A stretch of 64,000 nt of DNA from Panacagrimonas perspica (lineage in GTDB: Bacteria; Pseudomonadota; Gammaproteobacteria; Nevskiales; Nevskiaceae). This document shows, in pieces, positions 1 through 11,270 of the stretch. Every line of letters begins with the position of its first letter. The first letter of the stretch is position 1. The position numbers and the translations under genes were made by a program. Location: the NCBI RefSeq assembly GCF_004364935.1, contig NZ_SOBT01000013.1, positions 124,001-188,000 on the forward strand. Direction: 5' to 3'. Under the pieces are notes generated by a model. The model was not told the origin of the DNA. It worked only from the letters and a program-made list of their open reading frames with translations, and searched no databases.

Positions 1-356
1 TAGTTGATGCCGCTGAACGCAACGTCGAGCGCATAGGCCTTCTGCGTCAGATTCGGCCGGCGGTATGCAGGCGGAAGCTCGAGCACCTCGTCGGCGTCGA
101 TCATGAACAGGTAATCGGCACGACCGTGCGCCAGCGCGATGGCCTCGCTGCGGTTGTGGCCGAAGTCCTTCCAGGGTCGCTCGAACAACTCGCCCGGCAC
201 GCCGTGCATGAACTCGCGGATGACGTCCTGCGTGCCGTCCGTGGAGCCGGTGTCGACGATCACCCAGTGATCGATGAATGGGCGCACCGAGGACAGGCAA
301 CGCCGGATGACGTGCGCCTCGTTCCTGACGATCATGTTGAGGCAGACCGTGCTCAT
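1..356 (-). CDS. Glycosyltransferase family 2, N-terminal part (runs off window)
   Basis: The reading frame opens at an ATG (complement of 354-356) and stays open to the window edge, so the C-terminus is missing. It begins MSTVCLNMIVRNEAHVIRRC, followed by VIVDTGSTDGT and then a FMIDADEVLEL stretch. This is the GT-A fold pattern of family 2 glycosyltransferases: the NEA/RC nucleotide-binding start, the DTGSTDGT loop and a DAD metal-binding motif near residue 95. Such enzymes transfer a sugar from a nucleotide-sugar to a glycan or lipid acceptor at the cytoplasmic membrane. Some relatives carry C-terminal TPR repeats, which cannot be tested here. Acceptor and sugar are unknown. It is divergent from pyruvate kinase. 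Confidence 0.85.
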   Translation of the reverse strand, partial: MSTVCLNMIVRNEAHVIRRCLSSVRPFIDHWVIVDTGSTDGTQDVIREFMHGVPGELFERPWKDFGHNRSEAIALAHGRADYLFMIDADEVLELPPAYRRPNLTQKAYALDVAFSGIN

Positions 357-674
357 GGATATCCCTCGGAAGACGGCATGAATTCTCGCGCGAACCCAGC
401 AGATTCACGATGCCCGGAGCTGCTGGCCGCAGTGATCATGTGCGGGTTCGTGTCCGTGCCGGCATCGTCATGAACAGCCATTAGTCTGCATTGTTTTTCG
501 CGCATTCTGATGTGACCGGCTTGTTCGTGGATCGCCTCCGGCATGGATGGACGCTCCGAAACTACAATCAGCAATCCGGCGCGTGGACGGCTCATCAACT
601 CTTGAGGCTCATCGCCGGGTTGGCTTCAGCGAGTGCGTCACCCAAGTTCACTTCCTTGATGGGTCAGAACAGCC
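357..674. other. Intergenic region between divergent genes
   Basis: This stretch separates the divergent glycosyltransferase and pyruvate kinase genes, so it must hold both promoters. Short open frames occur on both strands but none has a recognisable product. No clear operator or hairpin was seen. Confidence 0.5.
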
Positions 675-2093
675 ATGCGCCGAACCCGAAACGCCAAGAT
701 CGTCGCCACCCTCGGCCCCGCCAGCACCGACCGCGCGACGATCGAAGCCTTGTTCAGGGCCGGGGCCGATGTCTTCCGGCTCAACTTCAGTCACGGCACG
801 CACGAGGACCATCGGGCCCGCTACCAGATCATCCGCGATCTCGAGCGCGACCTCGGTCGACCCATCGGCGTGCTGCTGGACCTGCAGGGTCCGAAGCTCA
901 GGATCGGGACCTTCGCTCAAGGCCCCATCCAGCTGCTGAAGGATGATCCATTCCGATTCGACCTGGACCGCGCGACGGCGGGTACGCAGCAGCGCGTCGC
1001 GCTGCCGCATCCGGAAATCTTCGCGGCGCTGCAACCGGGCGCCAACCTGCTGCTCGACGATGGACGGATTCGGGTGCGCGTCATCCGCTGCGGGCCGGAC
1101 TTCGCCGAAACCACCGTGGTCGTCGGCGGCATCCTGTCGGATCGAAAAGGCGTCAACGTTCCCGACGTCGTGGTGCCGGTCTCCGCGCTCACTCCGAAGG
1201 ACCGCGCGGACCTGGCGTTCGGCCTGACGCTGGGCGTCGACTGGATCGCGCTGTCGTTCGTACAGCGGGCCGAGGACATCGCCGAGCTACGTGCGCTGGT
1301 CGGCGACAAGATCGCCATCGTCGCCAAGCTGGAAAAACCGGCTGCCGTTCACGCGCTGGAGGACATCGTCGAGGCGTCCGATGCGGTGATGGTGGCGCGC
1401 GGCGATCTGGGCGTGGAGATGCCGGCCGAGAAAGTGCCCGGCATCCAGAAGCGGATCATCCGCAGCTGCCGGCAGCACGGAAAGCCGGTGATCATCGCCA
1501 CGCAGATGCTCGAATCGATGGTGACCTCGCCGGTTCCCACGCGGGCCGAGGCCTCGGACGTGGCCAACGCCATCTACGACGGCGCCGATGCCGTGATGCT
1601 CTCCGCCGAGTCCGCGTCCGGTCGATACCCGCTGGAAGCGGTCAGCGTCATGAACCGCGTCATCGAGGAGACCGAAGCGGATCCCACGCATCGCAAGATG
1701 CTGGAAGACTCGCTCACACCACCGCCGGCGGACTTCGCGGGCGGCATTGCCATCGCGATGCGCCAGATCGCGGCCTTGCTCGACCCGGTGGCCATCGTGG
1801 CGTACACGAACTCCGGCTACAGCGCGTTCGTGATGTCGCGCGAACGGCCCGAGGCGCCGATCCTGGGGCTCACGCCGCAGCTGGCGACAGCTCGCCGGCT
1901 GGCGTTGGCCTGGGGCGTCCACTCCGCGCTCTCGCCGCAGGTGGCCAACGTCGGCGAGATGACGTCGTTCGCTTGCCAGGCGGTCATGGAGGAGGGGTTC
2001 GGCGTGCGAGGCGACACGGTGGTGGTCATCGCCGGGTTGCCGTTGGCGCAGTCGGGCACGACGAACCTGCTGAGGATCGCGCACATCGTTTGA
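675..2093 (+). CDS. pyk: Pyruvate kinase
   Basis: This 472-residue protein has the full length of bacterial pyruvate kinases. It converts phosphoenolpyruvate and ADP to pyruvate and ATP, the last step of glycolysis, in the cytoplasm. It starts with RNAKIVATLGPAS, then the substrate-binding FRLNFSHG, the B-domain junction LLDLQGPKLRIG, and the active-site signature IVAKLEKP near residue 215 with its catalytic Lys and Glu. VMVARGDLGVE and the Mg/K-binding IIATQMLESM follow. The C-terminal domain (about 350-472) is the allosteric domain and includes DTVVVIAGLP. The ATG at 675 gives the expected N-terminus; no strong Shine-Dalgarno precedes it. It appears to be monocistronic. Confidence 0.97.
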   Translation: MRRTRNAKIVATLGPASTDRATIEALFRAGADVFRLNFSHGTHEDHRARYQIIRDLERDLGRPIGVLLDLQGPKLRIGTFAQGPIQLLKDDPFRFDLDRATAGTQQRVALPHPEIFAALQPGANLLLDDGRIRVRVIRCGPDFAETTVVVGGILSDRKGVNVPDVVVPVSALTPKDRADLAFGLTLGVDWIALSFVQRAEDIAELRALVGDKIAIVAKLEKPAAVHALEDIVEASDAVMVARGDLGVEMPAEKVPGIQKRIIRSCRQHGKPVIIATQMLESMVTSPVPTRAEASDVANAIYDGADAVMLSAESASGRYPLEAVSVMNRVIEETEADPTHRKMLEDSLTPPPADFAGGIAIAMRQIAALLDPVAIVAYTNSGYSAFVMSRERPEAPILGLTPQLATARRLALAWGVHSALSPQVANVGEMTSFACQAVMEEGFGVRGDTVVVIAGLPLAQSGTTNLLRIAHIV

Positions 2094-2754
2094 GGGCGAG
2101 GGTATCGAGGGTTGCGACACCATCAGCAGCTTGCCGCAGGCGAAGTCTTTTTCCGGTTCCGGCTCGCGAGTGGTGCAAGGGCAAAATTGTCGACGGGCAG
2201 TCGATCGCGTTCATTCGAGTTCACTGCCCTGATGGGTCATGACCTGCCTGCCGATGTTCGGACCGTTTGACGCGAAAGATTCTGGCCGATGCGAGGCCGG
2301 ATCCATTCCCTCGAACGTCGATCGCAAAGATCGGGTCCACGACACGCCGTTCATCACTCGCTCGCATCGCGGCGCCTTGCTCTGCTCGAAACGCGCTCTG
2401 CCGACTCTGCTCGTCGACTTCGCGATATCCGGATCCGCAAGACATCTGCGATCGCACGGCAGCGGAGAACGTGCGAGCGCTCCTGCGCGCAGCAGCGCGG
2501 CGCCTGGATCGTGCGACGCGCAGCCATCGGCCATCGCTCGACGAACCACATTCGGCCGCGAGATCAGGCCGCCGGATTCGACGTCCGCTGCGGGATGTTC
2601 GGTGGTGACGTCTCGAATCACGTGATCTCCAAGCTCGCGGGTTGTCAACGGGCGCGTCGTTGGCTGGAGACCGTCGTGGCTTGGTGTAACCTGCGGAGGA
2701 ACGTGCTGCTGCGACCGGCTTTCGCATCGAAGACGACGTGCGTAGCGGTCAAAT
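2094..2754. other. Long non-coding gap before the Mrp operon
   Basis: About 660 bases lie between pyruvate kinase and the antiporter operon. Open frames exist on both strands because stop codons are rare in GC-rich DNA, but their translations are Arg/Ser-rich and match nothing I recognise. The promoter of the mrp operon should lie here. No hairpin with a T-tract, tRNA or mobile-element end was seen. Confidence 0.4.
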
Positions 2755-5685
<2,931 letters not shown>

Positions 5686-6027
5686 ATGGAAGTCTTGCTC
5701 GCTCTGGTGATTGGTGTGATGGCGGGAGCGGCCGTGTGGCTGGTGCTGCGTCCTCGTACGTTCCAGGTGATCATGGGCCTGACGCTGCTGTCGTACGCCG
5801 TGAACCTGTTCATCTTCAGCGTCGGCAGCATCTTCATCGACAAGCCGCCGATCGTGACGCCGGGTCTTGCGCCGAATCTCGAGAGCTATACGGATCCGAT
5901 GGCGCAGTCGCTGGTGCTCACTGCGATTGTCATCGGCTTCGCGACCACCGCGCTCTTTCTGGTCGTGCTGCTGGCGTTGCGGGGTCTGAGCGGAACGGAT
6001 CACGTCGACGGCCGCGAGGAGTCATGA
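5686..6027 (+). CDS. mrpC: Mrp antiporter subunit C
   Basis: A 113-residue NuoK-like protein with three predicted membrane segments. It begins MEVLLALVIGVMAGAAVWLV and contains GLTLLSYAVNLFIFS and DPMAQSLVLTAIVIGFATTA, which are hallmarks of MrpC/MnhC. It starts at the base after the mrpA stop and its own stop overlaps the next start as ATGA, so translation is probably coupled along the operon. In the complex it sits between the A and D subunits in the inner membrane. Confidence 0.95.
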   Translation: MEVLLALVIGVMAGAAVWLVLRPRTFQVIMGLTLLSYAVNLFIFSVGSIFIDKPPIVTPGLAPNLESYTDPMAQSLVLTAIVIGFATTALFLVVLLALRGLSGTDHVDGREES

Positions 6028-7691
6028 CGCTGCTGCTGCCGCACCTGATCGTTGCGCCCGTGGTCCTGCCGCTGCTGACGGCGGCGGTGCTTCTGCTGCT
6101 CGGGGAACGGCGCAGGCGCCTCCAGTCGATCCTCAGCGTCGTGGCGACGGTGACCGGCCTGCTCGTGGCCGTGGCGATCCTGATTCGCGTCGACGCGGGC
6201 GGCGGCAGGGCGGCCATCGACGTCTATCTGGCTTCGAACTGGGAAGCGCCCTTCGGAATCGTCCTGGTCGCGGACCGCCTGTCCGCGCTGATGCTGGTGC
6301 TCGTCGGTTGCGTCAGCGTTGGCGCCGCGCTCTATGCGGAGGGAGGCTGGGGCAGAGTCGGCGTGTACTTTCATCCGCTGTTCCAGCTGCAGCTGATGGG
6401 GCTCAATGGCGCCTTCCTCACCGGCGACCTGTTCAATCTCTTCGTGTTCTTCGAGGTGTTGCTGGCGGCCTCGTACGGTCTTCAGCTGCACGGATCGGGA
6501 TGGCCGCGGGTACGCTCGGGCCTGCAGTACATCGCGGTGAACCTGCTGGCCTCTTCGCTGTTCCTGATCGGGCTGGCGGTGCTCTACGGTGTCATGGGCA
6601 CCCTCTCGATGGCCGACATCGCCAGCAAGACCGGCGGCATCCCGGCGCACGATCTGGGGCTGTTCTACGCGGGCTCGGCCATCCTCGCCGTGGCTTTCCT
6701 GGTGAAGGCCGCGATCTGGCCTTTGAACGCCTGGCTGGTGCCGGCGTATGCCGCCACCAGCGCCCCCGTCGCTGCCCTGTTTGCGCTGATGACCAAGGTC
6801 GGCATCTACGCCATCTTGCGGTTGTGGTCGCTGTTCTTCCCGGCCGCGATCGCCGCGCCAACCCATTTCGGCGCGTCGGCGCTTCTGGTGGGAGGGTTGG
6901 CCACGATCGCGTTCGGCACGGTGGGGCTCCTGGCGTCCATCCGGATCTCCCGTATCGCCGGCTTCTCCATCATCGTTTCATCGGGAACGCTTCTGACGGC
7001 GTTTGCGTTGCGCTCTGCGCTGGTCACGGGTGCTGCCTTGTACTACGTGCTGAGCGCGACGCTGGCGGTGAGTGCCATCTTCCTGATCGCCGAACTGGCC
7101 CGACGCGGCGATACCGCCCCTCGAGCATCGTCGCTGGACGCCGAAGACGCTGCGAGCGAGGACACCAATCTCGATGACGAGGAAGCGCCGCTGATCGGCC
7201 GCGCGTTCCGTCTGTCACTGGCGTTGATGGGCCTCGGGTTCATCTGCTGCGCGGTGCTGATCGCCGGGTTGCCGCCGCTGTCCGGATTCATCGCGAAGGT
7301 CGCCCTGCTGTCGGCCATCGTCACCGCAGGAGCCGGGCCCATCGCGACGCCGATGTCGGGCCTCTCCGCCACCGCGTGGACCTTTGTCGCGATGCTGCTG
7401 CTCTCGGGGCTCGTCGCGATGGTGTCGCTCGCCAGGGCCGGCGTCCGCCATTTCTGGTCCGCCGGCGGCTCCACGGTTCCGCAGGTCAAAGTACCCGAGG
7501 CGCTCTCGCTGTTCTTGCTCCTCTTCGCGTGCGGCCTGCTCACCGTCTACGCCGAGCCGGTCCTGCGCTACACGCGGTCCACCGCTGCCGAGCTGTACAC
7601 GCCGGCGACCTATGTCGACACCGTGCTCGCGACCCGGGCTCGACCGGCCCCCGCGCGGTCGGCATCGGCAGAGCTGTCGGAGCCTCCATGA
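6024..7691 (+). CDS. mrpD: Mrp antiporter subunit D
   Basis: A 555-residue NuoM/N-like antiporter subunit. The start ATG at 6024 overlaps the mrpC stop in ATGA, which fixes the N-terminus MTLLLPHLIVAPVVLPLLTA. FFEVLLAASYGLQLHG holds the conserved TM5 glutamate, and FLVKAAIWPLNAWLVPAY plus LMTKVGIYAILR hold the channel lysines. A hydrophilic loop rich in Asp, Glu and Ala (about residues 365-395) and a Pro/Ala/Ser-rich tail of about 20 residues are somewhat longer than in model MrpD proteins. Together with MrpA it forms the proton and cation path of the complex. Confidence 0.95.
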   Translation: MTLLLPHLIVAPVVLPLLTAAVLLLLGERRRRLQSILSVVATVTGLLVAVAILIRVDAGGGRAAIDVYLASNWEAPFGIVLVADRLSALMLVLVGCVSVGAALYAEGGWGRVGVYFHPLFQLQLMGLNGAFLTGDLFNLFVFFEVLLAASYGLQLHGSGWPRVRSGLQYIAVNLLASSLFLIGLAVLYGVMGTLSMADIASKTGGIPAHDLGLFYAGSAILAVAFLVKAAIWPLNAWLVPAYAATSAPVAALFALMTKVGIYAILRLWSLFFPAAIAAPTHFGASALLVGGLATIAFGTVGLLASIRISRIAGFSIIVSSGTLLTAFALRSALVTGAALYYVLSATLAVSAIFLIAELARRGDTAPRASSLDAEDAASEDTNLDDEEAPLIGRAFRLSLALMGLGFICCAVLIAGLPPLSGFIAKVALLSAIVTAGAGPIATPMSGLSATAWTFVAMLLLSGLVAMVSLARAGVRHFWSAGGSTVPQVKVPEALSLFLLLFACGLLTVYAEPVLRYTRSTAAELYTPATYVDTVLATRARPAPARSASAELSEPP

Positions 7692-8185
7692 ACGTTCTCA
7701 GGAAGATCGTCCCCGCGCCGCTGATGTCCCTCACGCTGCTGCTGTTGTGGGTTGCGTTGGCGCGATCCACGAGCCCCGGCCAGATCCTCATCGGCCTCGT
7801 GCTTGCATTCGGTGTGCCTCCGCTCACCACCGGGCTGCGACTCAAAAACGTGCGGCTGCGGGCGCCCCTGGTATTGATGCGCTTCGTGCTGACCGTGGCG
7901 GTCGATGTCGTCACGTCGAATGCGGAAATCGCCTGGGGCATCGTCGCCGGACGATGGCGGCAACCGCGACCGGCTTTCGTGACGGTGCCGCTCGAACTGC
8001 GTGATCCTGCCGGGCTCGCTGCGCTGGCCGTGGTGACGACCATCGTCCCCGGGACGGTGTGGACGGAGCTCGCGCTCGACCGCAGCGCGCTGTTGCTGCA
8101 TGTGTGGGACGTAGGCGACGAGAGCGCCTTCGTCGCGCGGTTCAAGCATCGCTATGAACGGCCGTTGAGGGAGATCTTCGAATGA
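7688..8185 (+). CDS. mrpE: Mrp antiporter subunit E
   Basis: A 165-residue membrane protein of the MrpE/MnhE family. It has an N-terminal hydrophobic region (LMSLTLLLLWVALARSTSPG), the family feature VDVVTSNAEIAWGIV, and the C-terminal cytoplasmic part with VVTTIVPGTVWTEL and LLHVWDV. The ATG at 7688 overlaps the mrpD stop by four bases, and its own stop overlaps mrpF in the same way. MrpE is needed for assembly and activity of the antiporter. Confidence 0.93.
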   Translation: MNVLRKIVPAPLMSLTLLLLWVALARSTSPGQILIGLVLAFGVPPLTTGLRLKNVRLRAPLVLMRFVLTVAVDVVTSNAEIAWGIVAGRWRQPRPAFVTVPLELRDPAGLAALAVVTTIVPGTVWTELALDRSALLLHVWDVGDESAFVARFKHRYERPLREIFE

Positions 8186-8460
8186 GCACGCTGGTCACCG
8201 GCGCCATCACCTTTGCACTGGGTTGCTATGCCCTTGCGTCGATCCTGGTCATCGTCAGGCTCGTGCGGGGCCCGAGCGCGCAGGACCGGGTGTCCGCGCT
8301 GGATCTGCTCTACTTTCACGCGATGCTCGTCATGCTGGTCCTGAGCATCGGTCACCGGAACGACGTGTATTTCGAAGCTGCCCTGCTGATCGCTCTGTTC
8401 GGGTTCGTGAGCTCGGCAGCCTTGGCCAAGTTCGTCCTGCGCGGAGAGGTGATCGAATGA
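8182..8460 (+). CDS. mrpF: Mrp antiporter subunit F
   Basis: A 92-residue protein with three membrane segments and the MrpF signature VRLVRGPSAQDRVSALDLL (residues about 23-41), which contains the conserved Asp in the second segment. It overlaps mrpE and mrpG by ATGA junctions. It is a small structural subunit of the Mrp complex. Confidence 0.94.
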   Translation: MSTLVTGAITFALGCYALASILVIVRLVRGPSAQDRVSALDLLYFHAMLVMLVLSIGHRNDVYFEAALLIALFGFVSSAALAKFVLRGEVIE

Positions 8461-8828
8461 ATGAAATGCCCGGGTGGGAACAGATCGCAGCGGCGGGCCT
8501 GCTCATCGCCAGCGGGATCCTGGTCGTGATCTCCTCCATCGGCGTTCTGCGCTTGCCCGACTTCTTCCGCCGCATGCATCCGCCGGCACTGGCCTACACG
8601 TTGGGAAGCTGGACGGTCACGCTGGCGGCCATGCTGACGACGGAAACCGGTCCGGTCGCCCATCTGCTGCTGATTCCCCTGCTGCTCGCGATCACCGTCC
8701 CCGTGACCACGGTGCTTCTGGCCCGCGTGGCTCTGTTTCGCCGGCGTGCCGCCCGGTCAGGCGACACGCCGCCTCCGGTGACGGCACCTGCCGTCACGTT
8801 GAACGAGCAGCCGATGGCGGAACGATGA
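8457..8828 (+). CDS. mrpG: Mrp antiporter subunit G
   Basis: A 123-residue member of the MrpG/PhaG family, last gene of the operon. It has three membrane segments and the family block SSIGVLRLPDFFRRMHPPAL followed by LTTETGPVAHLLLIPLL. ATG 8457 overlaps the mrpF stop; ATG 8466 is an alternative. Its 3' end overlaps the convergent universal stress gene by 35 bases, so both genes must end by reading into each other. No terminator hairpin is visible. Confidence 0.93.
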   Translation: MNEMPGWEQIAAAGLLIASGILVVISSIGVLRLPDFFRRMHPPALAYTLGSWTVTLAAMLTTETGPVAHLLLIPLLLAITVPVTTVLLARVALFRRRAARSGDTPPPVTAPAVTLNEQPMAER

Positions 8829-9753
8829 GGACGTCGCATTTGGTGGCCCTCAACAAGTCGCCGGAGACCGTTCCGAACAGCATGTAGGCCGCGCCCGAGT
8901 AGCCGCGGGTACCCACGACGAGCAGATCGGCCTCGATCGTTTTCACGTGCTCCTCGACGACGCTGCGCGGCGGACCGGGGCGGACGCCGACCCTGCCGAC
9001 GCCGCCTTCTTCCGGGCGCGTCTCGGCCTTGGCCAAGGCCGCTCCAAACACGCCACTGATGTCGTGCAGAGCCTTGGCACGCAGCAGTTCCTTGCGTTCC
9101 TCGGTCTCGCGTTCGTTGAGATGCTTGTAGATCCGGCTCTCGTAGAGATCGTCGAAAGCATGGATCACGTCCAGCGGCGGGCGACGAGCCGGAAGAACAC
9201 GAAGCGCGAGGCGAACGATGTCCTCGGCCACCGGATCCAGATCGAGAGCCAGCGTCGGGCGTCGATACTCGGCTCGCGGAGCAAGCCGGACGGCCAGGAC
9301 CGGTACCCGCGCCTGCCGGATGACCCGCTCTGCCGTCGATCCGAGGATGGCGTCGCGCAGCGGTCGTCCGCGGCCGCGACCCATCACGATCAGATCCGAT
9401 TTCGACTGCAGCGCCTGCTTCGCGATGTCCTTGGCAGCGGTGCCGATCTTGACGATCGACGCGATCTTCACGTTTCCACGAAGCCGTTCGCGCCAATGCT
9501 CCGCTTCCCTGGAAAGCAATTTCACCGCTTCACGTTCTGCATACATCCGCTCGCGGGGCATGAGTCCGGAGGGCACGACGTGCAGAAGGGTCACCTGGGC
9601 AGCGTGTGCCAGGGGCAGCAGCGCAACCCGGCCGATGACGCGGTCGGAATCGGGCGTGAGGTCCAGTGCAACGAGGACCGATTGCAACGGGCTGCTTCGG
9701 GATGACGCCGGATGTGCTTTGAAGAACGGAACCACTTTTTCGGATCTGCTCAT
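8794..9753 (-). CDS. Tandem-domain universal stress protein
   Basis: A 319-residue protein with two UspA domains, the size of the E. coli UspE type. The first domain begins near residue 24 (SVLVALDLTPDSDRVI) and includes SDLIVMGRGRGRPLRDAILG and RVPVLAV; the second begins near residue 165 and ends VDLLVVGTRGYSGAAYMLFG and CDVLIVPP. The G-x2-G-x9-G(S/T) nucleotide-binding pattern is recognisable in the first domain and altered in the second. Such proteins are cytoplasmic and linked to stress survival. The 35-base convergent overlap with mrpG is unusual. No partner gene is co-transcribed. Confidence 0.9.
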   Translation of the reverse strand: MSRSEKVVPFFKAHPASSRSSPLQSVLVALDLTPDSDRVIGRVALLPLAHAAQVTLLHVVPSGLMPRERMYAEREAVKLLSREAEHWRERLRGNVKIASIVKIGTAAKDIAKQALQSKSDLIVMGRGRGRPLRDAILGSTAERVIRQARVPVLAVRLAPRAEYRRPTLALDLDPVAEDIVRLALRVLPARRPPLDVIHAFDDLYESRIYKHLNERETEERKELLRAKALHDISGVFGAALAKAETRPEEGGVGRVGVRPGPPRSVVEEHVKTIEADLLVVGTRGYSGAAYMLFGTVSGDLLRATKCDVLIVPPSAARST

Positions 9754-10009
9754 TTCGAGCCTCGGGAGTTGTCACGCGAACGTGAGCCCCCGATTTATCT
9801 TCGGTGACTCCCGTACGTCATGCGCTGTGGGGCCATGCCGTTCGTGCGCTTCACTTCGACCCGCGTCCTGGTCATCAGGCCGGCAGGAGGCAAGTGCAAG
9901 TCGAAGACGACAGGGCAAAAAGGAACGTCGACATCTGGCGTGCCCGCACGCGATGTCGCTGAAGCGGCGAGCACTCCGGGTTGACGCGCGATGGGACGTC
10001 GAGGGTTCT

Positions 10010-10456
10010 TCAATCGCCCCTCGACGTGTTCGCGGTTCGAGCAGGAATCGGCGGCTGCTTGGTCGTGCGCAGAACCGTCAATGTCCCGGCTTGCTCTCCG
10101 CCCACGGTCCACGGCATCACTTGGCCCTCGGAAAGACCGATCAACGCGGCGCCGATCGGCGTGAGCACGGACACTCTTTGCTTCGCGAGGTCGGCCTCGC
10201 CGGGCAGGACGAGCTTGACGGTTCGAATGCTGCCGTCATCCATGTTCCGGTAGGTGACCCAGCTTCCGAGCGTGACGACGGTTTCAGGGACTTCCTGGCT
10301 CGGCCGCACTTCCGCCCGGTCGATCTCCTCGATGAGCAGGTCGGTCACCTCGGGCGCACTCTGAAGTCCCATGCGCAGGGCGCCCTGCAGGGAGTTGAGC
10401 TGGTCCGCATCGATGATCAGAGGCGGGCGCGGCGTGGAACGGTGTCCTGGGTACAT
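10010..10456 (-). CDS. rnk: Rnk-type nucleoside diphosphate kinase regulator
   Basis: A 148-residue protein of the GreA/GreB-Rnk superfamily. An N-terminal helical part with RPPLIIDADQLNSLQGALRM and LLIEEIDRAEV is followed by the FKBP-like domain: VVTLGSWVTYRN, VKLVLPGEAD and VSVLTPIGAALIGLSEGQ. Rnk binds RNA polymerase but lacks the long coiled coil of GreA, as seen here. A TTG at 10468 would extend the frame, but GGAGAG ends five bases before the ATG at 10456, so the ATG is preferred. It stands alone. It could equally be called a GreA/GreB-family elongation factor. Confidence 0.88.
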   Translation of the reverse strand: MYPGHRSTPRPPLIIDADQLNSLQGALRMGLQSAPEVTDLLIEEIDRAEVRPSQEVPETVVTLGSWVTYRNMDDGSIRTVKLVLPGEADLAKQRVSVLTPIGAALIGLSEGQVMPWTVGGEQAGTLTVLRTTKQPPIPARTANTSRGD

Positions 10457-11270
10457 ATCACTCTCCAAAAAAAGCAGGCATGCAGGGAAACGGCGCCCGA
10501 TAGGTGTCGAGCCGCCGTGAGCAGGAAATGACGCGTCGTGATCAGGCAGGGCGTGCCTGCAGACCAGCCGATATGCTGAGAATCGCTTGGTATTTACAGC
10601 TCAGGAGGCCCAAGGCTCGGATGCGCGGGCGCGCACGGCTTGGGCTCAGATTCGTTCGAGAACGGTCCCTGCGTGGAGCAGTGGGCGCGAGTGGAGAAGG
10701 AGCGAAATCATGATGGGATGGTCGGCCACGCAGCGTCCCTCGTCAAATCGCCAGCGAAATGCGCTGCGGGGATGAAGAGAAGATGGGTCCTCACCGGCGC
10801 CATTCAAGCTGCATCTGGAAAGACAGACCCTGACGGCGTGTCGTCCTGGGCCGTTTTTTCACCGCATGCGTACGTTCCGAACGTCCGTTGCGATTGCATC
10901 GTCGGCGAAGGGTTGGGTCGGGCGCTTCTCGTCGCGTTGCCAGGTGTCGTGAATAATCCGATCGGGTCGTCCTTGCGTGAGCGACGCAGCGGGATCACGT
11001 CGCTCGAAACATCGTGAAAGTCGTTTCATGCCGCTCCACCCCATGCGCCAGCGAACGTCTCCGCTGTGCACGGGTTGCGTGAATCGGAAGCCGCCGATTG
11101 GCGGCAGGGAAATCGATCCAGGCCAGCGCCTGTTCGGATCGGCGCGCCTGAACAGGCGTTGCGGGCCATCGGCCCGTCCATCGGCCCGATCCCTACTTTT
11201 GCCGCCGAACGATTTCATGCCGGCGGTGGCTGGCTAGGATGTGCTGACGCCCGATTCAACATTCATCGCC
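10457..11270. other. Long gap with no supported gene
   Basis: About 810 bases lie between rnk (leftward) and the beta-propeller lipoprotein (rightward). Short frames are open on both strands, but no translation looks like a conserved protein and none has a convincing ribosome site. Both genes on the flanks must have their promoters here. No hairpin with a T-tract, RNA gene or attC-like element was recognised. Confidence 0.4.
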